This document shows positions 12,002 to 28,612 of a stretch of 64,000 bases of DNA, one piece after another (positions within the stretch are counted from its first letter, which is position 1; each line of letters starts with the position of its first letter). Position numbers and translations under genes: made by a program. The stretch covers positions 28,799,963 through 28,863,962 of the forward strand of contig NC_060887.1 in the NCBI RefSeq assembly GCF_014805685.1. The letters are read 5' to 3'. The DNA comes from Silurus meridionalis (taxonomy: Eukaryota; Chordata; Actinopteri; Siluriformes; Siluridae). The notes below the pieces were generated by a model, which saw only the letters and a list, made by a program, of their open reading frames with translations, did not search any database and was not told the origin of the DNA.

Positions 12002-12826
12002 TAGTTGTCAGGGCACACAAAAACCAACAGGGGGCAAGCAAGTCTCTCTAAACTACAATCATCACTTTTACTATGTCTACCTTAGTCATGATTTCAGCTG
12101 TCAAAAGCTCGGGAGAAGACCTGAGTAAAGTGTAAACAGACTTGCTGTGAAGACCAGTGAAAATATCTGACAGGATTGCGAAAGCCTGGCTAAGAATGGA
12201 CCCTGTCACCTACAAACTGAGCCTGTCTATTCCTACTAGTCCTGTGAGGCTTTTCTTGCAGCTTAATAACAGAATATTGTTCTTCTTCCTGAGTTGTAAC
12301 ACATTTTTTCCTTGCAACAACCTTCCAGATCACATATTAGTGATTAAAAATGTCTTATAAAAAGGTTATGTACAGCAAATTGTCTTTAAATGCAAATGAG
12401 CATAGTACTTACTATCAATGCACTGCAGTTTCACAAAGTCCAGAAAATCACATAGAGCAAATAGAGTCTTTTAGATAGACACAAGAACACAAAGGGCAGG
12501 ATGGATGAAAGAATACGGGGCAAAAGAGTGGTTAGTGTGCAGAAAGGTAGGTCAAATGGTTAGCTGGTGCAGATACACCTTAATGTACAAGCCCATGCTT
12601 GGGGGAAGGAAGAGCATACGGGTGGAAAAGGTACATTTGAACATGTGGTGATGAATTACATTTGTGAACCTCAGTGGTTTCAAAACACCAGAGAACCTCT
12701 GGCAGACCAAGCTTTCACAGAATGATTAAAAGGCAAGGCTGAGGTCAGCAAAGGCAGGTTTACAGAGGTGTTAGATGACCAACTTAAAGAAATGCATTTG
12801 GATGATGGAGACAGTGTAGAAATTTA
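12002..12826. other. intergenic, no recognised feature
   Basis: I see no conserved coding frame, structured RNA or strong repeat signature. Open frames here are short and non-homologous to anything I recognise. Confidence 0.6.
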
Positions 12827-13020
12827 AGATTAGATTTAGATTAGATTCAACTTTATTGTCATTGTGCACAGTACAAGTACAGGGCCAGTGAAATGCAGTT
12901 AGCATCTAATCAGAAGTGCAAATAGCATTAAAAAAATAATAATAAATGTAATATAAATATACAAATATACAATAAACATATTATAGGAGTACGAAGGTGC
13001 AATATATGTTAATGTGTATA
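12827..13020 (-). mobile_element. Rex-like LINE 3' end, reverse orientation
   Basis: The plus strand reads AGATTCAACTTTATTGTCAT. Its complement ends ATGACAATAAAGTTGAATCT with a short repeated tail, the 3' terminus of a fish non-LTR element or non-autonomous derivative. No ORF is present. Confidence 0.5.
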
Positions 13021-15009
13021 TAGGCAAAAATCTCTTTATCCCTGCATTTGTGAATGGATTATAATTCACATGAATTTACACTATAGGGGGATAAAGCTAT
13101 GGTTACAGATGGGTTATGTACAAAACAAACTAAATCTTACCACAGACTTCTGAAAATTTAGACTTCAGACAAACAGATTATTTTATTTGATTACATTCTT
13201 TTATTTTAACTTCAGGATTAATATGATTAAATCAGAAATAATTCAGTTACAAACATTATAGCATCCTTTTACATGTAAGGCAGATCAGACATTGCTTTTC
13301 AGTCTGCTTAAAAATGCCATAGGCTTTTCAAGCACAAAAAAATCTAGAAAGTGGCACATATATATAGAGTATATAATAAGGGTATAAAAAAAATACCATG
13401 TACTGTCAGTTTTAAGACACAAACAGCTAACCATCAATGTAAAAAAAATGCCAGAGCTCAAGTTTCTACTTGTATTAATTCATTATAACATCGAAGCAGC
13501 ATCTTCTCTAATGCAGGAATATTTGGAGCTGTGGGATTTGCAGTGGGTCAAAGGCTAATATAAACAAGCTTGCTAATATTGGTAATATCCTCCATTTCTC
13601 TCTAAGCTAATGCACACCCACTCTCACATTTTATTGCAGAAGCATCCATCTTATCATCTTTGACGTGACCACATCAACCCATGCTTATTTCCTTCTATAT
13701 CTCACTGTGAATAAAAATCCCAAAACACTAATGGAAGAGATGGAGTCGAACACTGAGCCTCCATTAGTAATGGAAGCAGCTGAAGCCCATTAGTAGATGC
13801 TCGGTGTTGGCAGTGTACACCCTCCACTAGGAGCATGCACGTCCACCTGGCAGAACACCCTGGCCGTTTGGATGCCCGGAGCAATAGTGAGCACAAGCTC
13901 CAGCTGCTCCTCCAATACTAACAGAGCCAAGCCTGAGAATGGCTGTGGAATGCATCAGAAGCCAATGAGCAGAAAAAGTGTTGGGGCACAATTCCAGACA
14001 CAGAAGATGGGAAAAATGATGAAAATGAAAAAGCTGCAGGTGATTTAAAAACCCAGAATTGGGGGAAATGCTCAAGATTGCTACAGCATGTACGTAACGG
14101 TGAACAAATCGATAAACAGATGCCGGGATAGGCAAATAGAGCTGTAGATGGAATAAATAATGTATTTAAATATGTATACAGCTTATGAAAAACAACCGCT
14201 TTGAGTTTTGACTTTACAATTGAGTACACTTTATGAAGTACACTTAGATATAACAAGTAATTAGCAAGCCTCGTGCATTGAGTGAGAAATATTAGTAAGA
14301 GAAAACACTAAGCAGTACAATGATTATGCCCCATGGGCTGAAATTAAACACCTCCTGAGATTAAAAGTGCTCCATTTTAATATATGCAAGTGATAACACT
14401 TTTTTTATTGTAATGGCTGCCCAAGTGTCAACCATTAAATTTCCAGCTATTGAGAAATTTGCTCTAAATCCACAACCTATTTTCTGACCAACTACTGAGA
14501 GAATGCAATTTTCAAAACTGATTTGGAACCTGGAGCGCTGGGTAAGTGAGCAGCCTAATGCAAGATTGCTCTTGTGCGCTGTGAGCATCCAATTAACTGT
14601 GACTGCGAAGCAGATTGAAGAAATGAAAGCGAGCAGAATACAACAATTTTATTCCAGCTGTGATCAGGTTTGACATCTAAAAGCACCTCCTGGAAAATAT
14701 GCGGAAGTGCTTAATCTTTATATTCACTACTAAATGTTGAACAATACTGAATGATCTTTTCAAAATGAAATCTAAAATACACTCCTCGTAATTTATAATG
14801 TATAAATGTACCACTTTTTTTAAAATCACAGTTCCATTACAGAGAAAATGATCAGAAAAAAATGTATCTGAGCATACCAGAAAAAAAGCATGTCACTAGT
14901 GTTTGAAGAAATGAATGTAAATGACCAGAATAGGTTTGATTAGGTTTGGTGTAACTATTCTCTATTTTAATAGTGTCAACAAAGCTGAAGCTAAGCTACT
15001 CTAATTCTG
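13021..15009. other. intergenic, no gene recognised
   Basis: This is mostly AT-rich single-copy-looking sequence. Around 13740-13930 the composition is more balanced and several frames are open, but the peptides show no recognisable domain and no splice-supported exon. I see nothing else. Confidence 0.55.
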
Positions 15010-15285
15010 GGGCACTGTGGGAAGTTTTCTCACAGCTCAGGGTCCCTGATTCGATCCTGAGCTCAGGTTGCTGTTTGCTTGGAGTTTCAAATATTCTCAC
15101 AGTGTACATGTGGGTTCCCTAGGGCTAGGGTTATGTGCCGGTTAGGCTAAATTGCCCAAGGTGTGAATGTGTGTGCATGGTGTTACATCTACCCTGGAAT
15201 AAATTCTCCCCTGCCTTTCGCCTTTCGTGTTCCTGTGACAGATCCACCTCAGCTCTGACTAGAATAAATCTGTAACTCAAGTTGC
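15010..15285 (+). mobile_element. SINE (family C), fairly complete copy
   Basis: From the 5' side it reads GGGGCACTGTGGGAAG, CTCACAGCTCAGGGTCCCTG, GATTCGATCCTGAGCTC (B-box like), GTGGGTTCCCTAGGG, AAATTGCCCAAGGTGTGAAT, GTGTGTGCATGGTG and a degraded CAGATCCACC ... GACTAGAATAAA tail. The same word order recurs in six or more other places in this window. Confidence 0.65.
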
Positions 15286-15293
15286 ATCTGTGA

Positions 15294-16098
15294 TAGGGGT
15301 GTAACGGTACATGTATTCATACTGACATTTCTCAGTATAGGGCTTTCAGTTTGGTACACATTTACGAAATGCAGTCTTTTTTATGTGCAGAACATAGTTT
15401 TTATCTGAGTTCCCTCAGGAACGTATTAAGTGGCGAACCGCAAGTTTGTTGAGCCTACTCAACAGTGGCTACTCACTCCGTACCAGTAATAAGATTTGTT
15501 TTGCGCATGCATGAAAACCCTAAAGAATCTGTAGCGCTAACACTTTTTTTGAGATTTTCTCCACTTAAATGGAGAAAACCCTGACAATTCCACATATCAT
15601 GGGAGTGAATGACTGAAGGATGGAAGGAATTGAGACATTTGTTAAAGTATGCTGAAATAAAAAGAACAGTTAAGTAGAACATATACATACACAAACACAC
15701 ACACTTATATACACATCTGTATCACCCAAATGGGGTCTAACAAAGGTAATACAATTTTTCCATTTATTTAATTTTAATCAATTTAATTTGTTCCAATTTA
15801 ACCGAATACTTAATTTAATCAATATAAAAAATGTGTAGCATTAATTTGATTTATTTTTTATAAAATATTATAAAATATAAACTGTATTATTTAATAAAAG
15901 CAGGCATTTTATTTAAAATTGTTTTAAAAATGTCAACTGTTCAAATGTTAATAATAACAAACTGTATTAATAAAAAAAGACAAGCAATTTTATGTTTTGC
16001 TTTTCTTCCCTCTAACTGTACTGAAATTAAACCCAACAGTGACTTAAAAACTGAGGTACGGACCAAACCGCGAATTTTGTGTACCGTTACACCCCTAT
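15294..16098. mobile_element. hAT-like non-autonomous DNA transposon
   Basis: Left end TAGGGGTGTAACGGTACA and right end TGTACCGTTACACCCCTA are inverted repeats, about 800 bp apart, of a type I recall from vertebrate hAT elements. Subterminal segments also mirror each other (GTTTGGTACACA left, GGTACGGACCAAACCG right). The flanks TCTGTGAT and ACTGTAAT could be a decayed 8-bp target duplication. No intact transposase is present. Confidence 0.6.
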
Positions 16099-17256
16099 AC
16101 TGTAATGATATTTTAGGCCCTTTTATCTGACATCTATTTTTTTTTGCCTTCCATTCAGACAGGGAATATATTTTAGGTGCCAAAAGCTTGTTATAAAATA
16201 TAATTCACTGTTTAAGTTGAGTAGTACTCGTTTTCATGCTTCACATTTAGGTAGATAAACCTACTTATTGAAACTAATTGGTGTACAGCACCTTCTGCTC
16301 ACGAGAGAGCGAGTTGCTTAAACTTCTTTCAGGTGGTGTCTTGTTATACTGTACAGCAATGTTTCATCTTTTACCCATGCACTTGTCAGAAAGCTGATTG
16401 CTTTTTATTCCCATCCGCTGTTTCGGTATGCCAAACTCGATTCGGGTACTCTGTAACCACATTAGCCGTCTGCCGTGGCAATTTCTTTTTTACTCCCCCT
16501 ACTATTCCAGAGACATTACAAATAGCATCTTTATCCTACGTAATAGTCTGTGCACTGATATTCTGCCATCTATTTATCATCCCGCTCTACTTCATCTCCA
16601 GATTATTGTCCTGTTTACTCCAAGCTTTCTATTTTCCTCCTGATATGGTGGGAGACCAATAAAGAAATCAGAGCTCAGATAGTAGATTGTTTTCAGTTTG
16701 CAGATGCAGCACACAACAGGCTTATCAGAATTTACTGAAATATTAAACACAAGTGAACTCCAAACAGGTTCAAGGTTTAGATTTTTTCTTTTTATATATT
16801 TTATATAATGCAAGTGGTGAAAACCAAAAAAGTTGTAATCACTTATGCCTCTTTTTTTTTTTTTGCCTACTGGGTGTACTTCAGATTAAATCAAGAAGAA
16901 AGGGACCAGTGTGAAATATTGTCTCAATGTTCTGATAAGACAAGTAGCATCCACAGTTGATCCAAGGGGCACAATTTAATCCTGAGCTTCAGTTACTATC
17001 CTGTGTGGAATTTTGTATGTTCTTTTCGTGCCTATTGGATGGGCTCTATCCACATCAACTGTAAGGAAGCATCGACAGGACCAAACTATTACTAAAAATG
17101 AATGGACCCACCAATTATTCAATGGATTTTCTCAACAAATATTAGGTAATATGTAGTTTGTCCATCTGAGCTTCTGTCTATAATGTACTACAGTTGGCTA
17201 CAGTAATGACTTGTTTTAACAAACCCATTGGTCAACTGAGTCACATCCAGCAGTGA
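16099..17256. other. intergenic, with a SINE fragment
   Basis: There is no gene. About 16935-17065 resembles part of SINE family C (GATCCAAGGGGC ... ATCCTGAGCTTCAGTTACT ... TGTGTGGAATTTTGTATGTT). The remainder is unassigned. Confidence 0.45.
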
Positions 17257-17662
17257 CACTATATGGACAATAATTTGACACCAGGCCATTAAATTCTTTA
17301 TAAACATCTTATTCCATACTTATAATTATTGTTATTTTTTAATAATATCTTAGTCCCTTTAATAATGTCCACTCTTCTGTTAAGACGTTTTTTAAGATTT
17401 GGAGTATGCATTCAGTCACAAGTCCATTAGTAAGGTTAAGTAGTGATGTATCCTGAGGTGGCCTGGGGTGCAGTCAGTGTTTCAATTGAAATGCTGGAAT
17501 GTGTTTGGGTCTCCTAGTTCAAGTGAAGGGAATATTTAATTCTACTGCAACCAAAAGCATCCTATAGAAATGTTTGCTTCCAACTTTGTGGTAACAGTTT
17601 GGGGAAGAACCACATTTGTGTGGAAAAGTCAGGTGTCCCAATACTTTTGTCCTTATAGTGTA
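17257..17662. mobile_element. Tc1/mariner-like non-autonomous element (family TATGGACAAAAGTAT)
   Basis: The left end ACACTATATGGACAATAATT and right end AATACTTTTGTCCTTATAGT are imperfect inverted repeats of a fish transposon family. Further relics of that family occur at 47995-48255 and 58105-58585. No coding capacity remains. Confidence 0.55.
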
Positions 17663-17689
17663 TATCTACATGAAAGAATTGGCTCATCT

Positions 17690-17975
17690 TTTGTCAGGGT
17701 GTGTATACAACAACTGCACCCAAACATGCTCAAAAGAGCAGAAATGTAGGTGGACTTCCATAAACAGCCACCTGCCTACCTTGCGCCTGGAAATAAATGT
17801 CACAGCTGTGAATGCGGTTGAGTCATTCGAGTTTCTGGAGGCCTCCATCTGCTAACACCCTGAAGTTTGTCATGAAAGTTCAGCAGAGGCTGCTTATCCT
17901 GGGTTAGCTCAAAACATTCAGCATTTCCAAAACCTGTCATGACCTCTTGAAACTTGTTTTGTGTTCTGCAGAGAG
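17690..17975 (+). pseudogene. fragment of a non-LTR reverse transcriptase
   Basis: The translation contains NVTAVNAVESFEFLEASIC followed, in another frame, by KVQQRLLIL and FSISK. These correspond to the 'VESFKFLGVHI ... KAQQRLYFLR' region downstream of the catalytic core in many fish LINE pol proteins. Both ends are missing and it carries stops and a frameshift. Confidence 0.45.
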
Positions 17976-18214
17976 GACGGTCACTGGCTATAAAATACTC
18001 TCAATCAGGTGCTTGTGCTTTTCCTGAATATGCAAGAGTGCTGGAAGGTTCTACTTATATTTCAACCGTCCATGGTAATTACCTCTTCGCCCAACTGCCA
18101 TCACTTAAAGGTTTCAACACACTGCCCACACAATATTTTCCTCTGTACAACTTGTCCTCGCCTTTCTCTTTATATACTTCATTTCTATAAATATATATTC
18201 ACAGCGAATCCATC

Positions 18215-18357
18215 TACCTGCATGTTTTTGGCAGGTGGGTGCAAACCAGAGTAGCACCACAGGGAACCCACACAAACATGTGCACAACATGCAAAAAATC
18301 AAACCCTAGGTCCCTGAAGCTGCCAGTACAACTGAACAACCATGCCACTATAAATGT
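18215..18357 (-). mobile_element. SINE family C fragment (also duplicated at 19603-19745)
   Basis: In reverse it matches the family C body (TGTTTTTGGCAGGTGGGTGC, GGGAACCCACACAAAC, TCAAACCCTAGGTCCCTGAA). It was carried into the tandem duplication. Confidence 0.55.
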
Positions 18358-19120
18358 ATATTCTAAATATACATACAGTGGATATAAACAAATCTACACA
18401 CCCTTATGAAATTGCAGGTTTTTTAAATGCAAACGGAAATAACAACAAAAATGTCAGACTTGTTAAATCTTTAATGTGATCTTCCAACAAACAAAAATTT
18501 GGTGAAAAAAATCAATATAAATTGGGAACATAAAAAAAAAATAATAATAATACAAAAAAAAGCTTTTGATTTCAAAAGTTTGCACATTCAAGGGGTCTAA
18601 CTGTCCTCAGAGGTAACCAGTCACATTCAGAAATAGGCCTATAGGTTAATAGCATAAACCTGCCATCAATAACAATGGTTCTGATAAAACCAGTTAAAAG
18701 TCAACTGTTGCTGTAGTATTTGTTTAAAAGTTTGGGGTTACATTCCATTAGGATACATGGGCCAAAGAACCTGAGAGACTTAACTGTTGATAGTTAGCAA
18801 TCATGTACCATGGAACACTCTCAAAACCAGGGCCGTGCACAGGGCTGTTGCCTAGAGCCACTGCCCCTCTGCTCTCATCAGCTGAGTTACCTCTCTCACC
18901 TCTCTCAAAAAGGTTTTACTGTAAAAGGAACAGAGTGAAGAAAATGTGGCACTACAAAGACTTTGCCAGTCCAGATCATCTGCATCCCTTTTCTAACAAG
19001 CTTTATCCAAAAAGTTTGGTTCACTCATCTATGCAGAATTGTTGTAATTCAGTCACATTGGAGGGTTTCATCGAGCATGAACTGCCTTTTTAAGGTCATG
19101 CCACAGCATCTCAATAGGAT

Positions 19121-21677
<2,557 letters not shown>

Positions 21678-22341
21678 CATTAGACTTAAAGCTTAGTAGT
21701 TCTTATTAAAAAAATAAATAAATAAAGGGTATTAATATCAACTGATGTTAAACTTTTGGTAAAATGTTGTTGGCTGTGATGAACAAATAGAAGTTTATTT
21801 CTTAACTATTAGTTTCACTGTAGTTTCTGAATTAGCATCATTAATATGATTCTGTTTAAAAAAACACTTTTATGCAGATAAGCTTTTTCATCCAAAAATG
21901 TGTTTACAGTCTGTATAAATCAATTAAATGTTTTTAATAGTGTTGATTTTGATTAGATTTCAATTTTATGATAATTATTATAGTTACAGTGCAATTATAA
22001 GAATTATAATAAACAAAAGAAATGTAATAAAAATCAATATTATCAAAAAAGATTGTAGTTGATTTATACAGTAGGTAAACACTTCTATTTCTCATAAACA
22101 TTTTCTAATTTAAATCTTGCAATCTTTTCTATTTGTTGCTGGATCTGGAATTTTTGAAAACTGAGATCCAGTCCATAATTTCTTTCTGTTTCAGTCTTAT
22201 ATAAATGCTGTGATTTATCGACGATGTTTAGGACTGGTGCTATCTCTATCTAGGTCTGACTATGTGTATGGGATTCATATGTCCATCTGGGCACACTTTA
22301 GCTTTGATTATAATTTCTACTTTCCAGTCATTGCCTCTTTC
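21678..22341. other. AT-rich intergenic, nothing recognised
   Basis: No coding, repeat or structural signal is evident beyond high AT content. Confidence 0.6.
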
Positions 22342-22358
22342 TAGTCCCTGAACATTCT

Positions 22359-25300
22359 TCTTCTTCTTCTTCTTTCGGCTGCTCCCATTAGGGTTCGCCA
22401 CAGCGGATCATCCGTCTCCATACCACCCTGTCCTCTACATCTGCCTCTTTTACACCAACTACCTGCATGTCTTCCCTCACCACATCCATGAACCTCCTTC
22501 TTGGCCTTCCTCTTTTCCTCCTACCTGGTGGCTCCATCCTCAGCATTCTCCTACCAATATAATTCATGTCCCTCCTCTGCACATGTCCAAACCATCTCAA
22601 TCTCGCCTCCCTCACCTTGTCACCAAAACATCCTACATGCGCTGTCCCTCTAATAAACTCATTTCTAATCTTATCCATCCTCGTCACTCCCAACGAAAAC
22701 CTCAACATCTTCAGTTCTGCTACCTCCAGCTCCACATTCTGTCTTTTACTCAATGCCACTGTCTCTAAACCATACAACATCGCAGGTCTCACCACAGTCC
22801 TATAAACTTTCCCTTTCAATTTTGCAGATACCCTACTATCACAAATCACTCCTGTCACTTTTCTCCACCCACTCCACCCTGCCTGCACTCTTTTCTTCAC
22901 TTCTCTAACACACTCTCCATTACTTTGCACTGTTGACCCCAGGTACCTGACCTCCTCCACCTTCTGAAGCTCTTCTCCCTGCAACCGCACCACTCCACTG
23001 CCCTCCCTCTCATTCACACACATGTATTCTGTCTTACTCCTACTGAGTTTCATTCCCTTCTCTCCAGCGCATATCTCCACCTCTCCAGGCTCTTCTCAAC
23101 CTGCTCCCTACTCTCACAACAAATCACAATATCATCCGCAAACATCATAGTCCAGGGAGACTCCTGTCTGACCTCGTCCGTCAACCTGTCCATCACCACT
23201 GCAAACAGGAAAGGGCTCAGGGCCGATCCTTGATGCAGTCCAACCTTCACCCTAAACCAGTCTGTCATACCTACTGCACACTTCACTGCCGTCACACTGT
23301 CCTCATACATGTCCTGCACCACCCTCACATACTTCTCTGACACACCTGACTTCCTCATACAATACCACAACTCCTCTCTTGGCACCCTGTCGTACGCCTT
23401 CTCTAAATCCACAAATACACAATGCAATTCCTTCTGTCCTTCTCTATACTTCTCCATCAACATTCTCAAAGCAAATAAGGCATCTGTGGTGCTCTTCCTC
23501 GGCATGAAACCATACTGTTGCTCACAGATGGTCACCTCTTCTCTCAGCCTGGCTTCCACTACTCTTTCCCATAACTTCATGGTGTGACTGATCAACTTAA
23601 TACCCCTGTAGTTACTGCAGGTCTGCACATCTCCTTTATGCTTAAAGATCGGTACCAGCACACTCTTCTCCATTCCTCAGGCATCTTCTCACCTTCCAAA
23701 ATCCTGTTAAACAATCTGGTCAAAACCCACTGCCATCTCTCCTAAACATCTCCACGCTTCTACCGGTATGTCATCTGGTCCAACCGACTTTCCACTCTTC
23801 ATCCTCTTAATCGCTGCTCTCACTTCCTCCTTACTAATCCTATCTACATCCTGCTTCACCAACTCCACATCATCCAACCTTCTCTCTCTCTGATTTTCCT
23901 CATTCATCAGCTGCTCAAAATACTCCCTCCACCTTCTCAACACACTCTCCTCACTAGTCAACACATTTCCTCTCCATCCTTTACTGCTCTAACTTGCAGT
24001 ACATCCTTTCCAGCTCGGTCCCTCTGCCTGGCCAATCGGTACAAATCCTTTTCTCCTTCCTTAGTGTCCAACCTCTCATACAGCTCCTCATATGCCTTTT
24101 CCTTGGCTTTCGCCACATCCTCTTAACCTGCTGCCGCATCTCCTTGTACTCCTGCCTACTTTTCTCATCACTCTGTCTATCCCACTTCTGTTTTGCCAAC
24201 CTCTTTCTCCTTATGCTCTCCTGCACTTCCTCATTCCACCACCACGTCTCCTTGTCTTCCTTTCTATTTCCAGATGTCACACCAAGTACTTTTCTAGCTG
24301 CCTCCTCATCACTCCTGCAGTAGTTGCCCAATCATCCAACACCTCCTTAACACCACTGAGCCTCTCTGACCTCTTCCCTGAACCTCACACTACACTCTTC
24401 CTCCTTCAGTTTCCACCATCTTATTCTTCTTTCAGTCCTCACTCTCCTCCTCTTCTTCTTCGCCTCCAAAACCATCCTACAGACCACCATCCTATGCTGT
24501 CTAGCTACACTGTCCCCTGCCAACACCTTACAGTCGCCAATCTCCTTCAGGTTGCATCTCCTGCATAGCACATAGTCCACCTGTGTGCACCTTCCTCCAC
24601 TCTTATCGTCACCCTATGATCCTCCTTCTTCTTAAAATAAGTGTTCACCACTGCCATTTCCATCCTTTTAGCAAAATCTACCACCATCTGCCCTTCCACA
24701 TTCCTCTCCTTAAAACCATACCTACCCATCACCTCCTCATCACCTCTGTTCCCTTCACCTACATGCCCATTAAAGTCCGCCCCAATCACCAACCGTTCTT
24801 TCCTAGGTACACCATCTACCACTTCATCTAATTCACTCCAGAATCTTTCCTTCTCCTCCATCTCACAGCCAACTTGTGGAGCATAGGCACTGATGACATT
24901 TATCATCATCCTTCAACTTCCACCTTCACGATCATCACCCTATCAGAAACTCTCTTCACCTCCACTACACTCTTACTGTACTCTTCCTTCAGAATCACCC
25001 CTACACCATTTCTCTTTCCATCCACACCATGATAAAACAGTTTAAATCCACCTCCAATGTTCCTGGCCTTACTCCCTTTCCACTTGGTCTCCTGAACACA
25101 CAGCATATCTACCTTTCTCCTCTCCATCATATCAGCTACTCTCTCCCTTTACCCGTCATAGTACCAACATTTAAAGTACCAACCCTAACCTCCACTCTCC
25201 TACACTGCTCCTTTCCTGCCGTCTCTGTAGGCGTCTTCCTCCTCTCCTTCTCCTCCTTGACCAACAGTAGCCCAATTTCCACGGTACCCTGTCGGCTAAC

Positions 25301-25489
25301 GATACCTGTGGCGGTCGTTGTTAACCCGGGCCTCGACCGATCCGGTATGAAATTCTCATTTGTGATCCGCATATTTGATTTGGCACATGTTTTACGCTGG
25401 ATGCCCTTCCTAACGCAACCCTCCCCATTTACCCAGGCTTGGGACCGGCACTAAGAATGCACTGGCTTGTGCCTCCCTAATGGCTGGGT
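22359..25489 (-). mobile_element. RTE-type LINE, near full length, with 17-bp target-site duplication
   Basis: On the minus strand the order is an AP-endonuclease (NVGTMTGKGRE; MLCVQETKWKGSKA; MINVISAYAPQVG; VIGADFNGHVGEGN; VARQHRMVVCRM), a linker, then reverse transcriptase (SNYRGIKLISHTMKLWERVV; EQQYGFMPRKSTTDALFAL; VFVDLEKAYDRVPREELW; GLHQGSALSPFLFAVVMDRL; MFADDIVICCESREQVEKSL) and a C-terminal domain (ARLRWFGHVQRRDM; GRRKRGRPRRRFMD). About seven frame breaks (near 23060, 23690, 23970, 24340, 24560, 24907, 25133) make it inactive. It is flanked on both sides by TAGTCCCTGAACATTCT (22342-22358 and 25490-25506). The 3' end is a TTC-repeat tail. RTE is the best clade by domain order and the RWFGHV tail. 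Confidence 0.88.
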
Positions 25490-25851
25490 TAGTCCCTGAA
25501 CATTCTAAGATGTATTATTATGGAAGTAGTATTCTCTGCAACCCAATTTTTACTGCGGTATAAGTGGGTATGCCTGATCTTATATATTTGTACAGCTTTG
25601 GACATTCTATGGTCATTGTCCTGTATGAATATTTGCCGTCATGCACCATGTTGACAAAGCAAATATGTGTTTTTTCTAATTTGAATTTTCACATGTAAAA
25701 ATTTAAGCCACATGATAATTTAGGAGCATGGTGTGTATTTAATATTAAGTGGCATGTACTCAACCAAATACAAGTGAAATAGAGCATATTGTACTGATGT
25801 AGTGCTTTTCAGAACAGCTATAAGATATTGGCAAATTTTGGTTTATTTTTG

Positions 25852-27351
<1,500 letters not shown>

Positions 27352-28612
27352 TTCCCTTTCAGGAACTCGAGCTGCATCAACAAAGCTTTCATGTTGTCCA
27401 CGCTCTGAATCACGTGTGTAAACCGTCCAATGGAAATCGTGGCGTCACCGGCGGGGCATTAGCTTCTGTTTGTTCAGCAAGCTCTGTGAGTGTTTGTCCC
27501 CTTACAGGTTTTTGGTAAGTGGGAAATGTCCCAAAAAATATGAAAGAAATAAAAGCAGTGATCATTCTGACTGTGCACAATATTTTGCGCACATTCTGCG
27601 CATATACTGCGCACATTGCGCCGCGTACATTGTGCATGTGTGCGAACGCTCTGCTCCCGGAGAGCACTGCTCGAAGTCAAAAGGCAATTGAGGTCAAAAG
27701 GCTTGAATTGCGACCTGGCAGGAGATTTTAAACATATTTTACCCTTTATCCTGCTAGATCCAGTGTTTTCTCCCAGGGCATGGAAGCACGCTTTTGGTGT
27801 TTCTTACCCCTGTGTGGAAAGCGCTACGCTCCACCTCTCTTCCTCCGAGGAGGGGGGGTTGGGGAAGGGGTGGATGCTGATGAGCCCATAGACATGTGAG
27901 GAGCTAATGGAGGTTGTGACCCGTGCCATAGATTTAGATTGGCCGGCTGATGAGCAGAAAGTTCCCCCGTCCAGAAGCTAAGTGCCCTAAATGTGTGGAG
28001 AGATCCCAGGTTTCTGTCTCAGGCCCAATGCTGGTAGTTCCTGGTCGTCGCTTTACACTTACGACAGATGCGTCCCTCATAGGCTGAAGAGCGGTCATAA
28101 ATAGCTGCTCCACACAAGGTCTCTGGGGAAGGCTCCATCACACATGACATATCAATTGCCTGGAGATGCTGGCCAGGCTTCAAACATTAAAGCATTTTCT
28201 TCCAGACCTCAAGGGCTACCATGTCTTGGTCCATACAGACAACACATCGGTGGTTCCTACATCAACCACCAGGGGGTCTGCAATCTTGCCTCCTATACAA
28301 GCTGGCACGTCAGATCCTCCTGTGGGCCCAGGGGAAGCTGGTCCACTTGAGGGCAGGGTATATCCCAGGCCACTTAAATGAGGGAGCAGACGTCCTCTCA
28401 AGACAAGGGCCAAGGCCCGGGGAGTGGCGACTTCACACTGAGGTGGTGGAGCATATTTGGGGGAGATGTTACAAAGCTCAGGTGGACCTGCTTCGGACTC
28501 GAAAGTCATCACAACGCCTTGGTACCGCACCTGTATGCCTTTCTCCCTGTCACACTGCTCCTGGGATTTCTGGAGAGAGTTTGCCGGCACGGAGTCCGTC
28601 TCGTGCAATGAG
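27352..28612 (+). pseudogene. DIRS-like retrotransposon remnant (gag and RT/RNase H pieces)
   Basis: A 5' region begins near CCTTTCAGGAACTCGAGCTG. A gag-like trace has EELMEVVTRAIDLDWPADEQ (27899-27960). After an internal deletion there is an RNase H segment with FTLTTDASL, INCLEMLA, HVLVHTDNTSVV (in pieces), YINHQGG, LARQILLWAQGKLVHLRA and GYIPGHLNEGADVLSRQGPR, then GEWRLHTEVVEHIWGR. The DTS...N(E)GADVLSRQ signature and GEWRLHPEVV context are typical of fish DIRS (tyrosine-recombinase) elements as I recall them. There are many frameshifts and no recombinase domain. Confidence 0.65.

Noticed and set aside
13740..13930. Balanced-composition stretch as a possible exon
   Set aside because: Frames are open, but no flanking splice pair keeps a consistent phase and the peptide is unrecognised.
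24092..24831. Plus-strand open frames opposite the LINE
   Set aside because: These are antisense shadows of the minus-strand LINE ORF with no recognisable domain.
22388..25372. Minus-strand frames resembling 'craniofacial development protein 2-like' or other host genes
   Set aside because: The endonuclease and reverse transcriptase motifs, TTC-repeat 3' tail and 17-bp target duplication show a LINE. Such host-gene names are common misannotations of RTE endonucleases.
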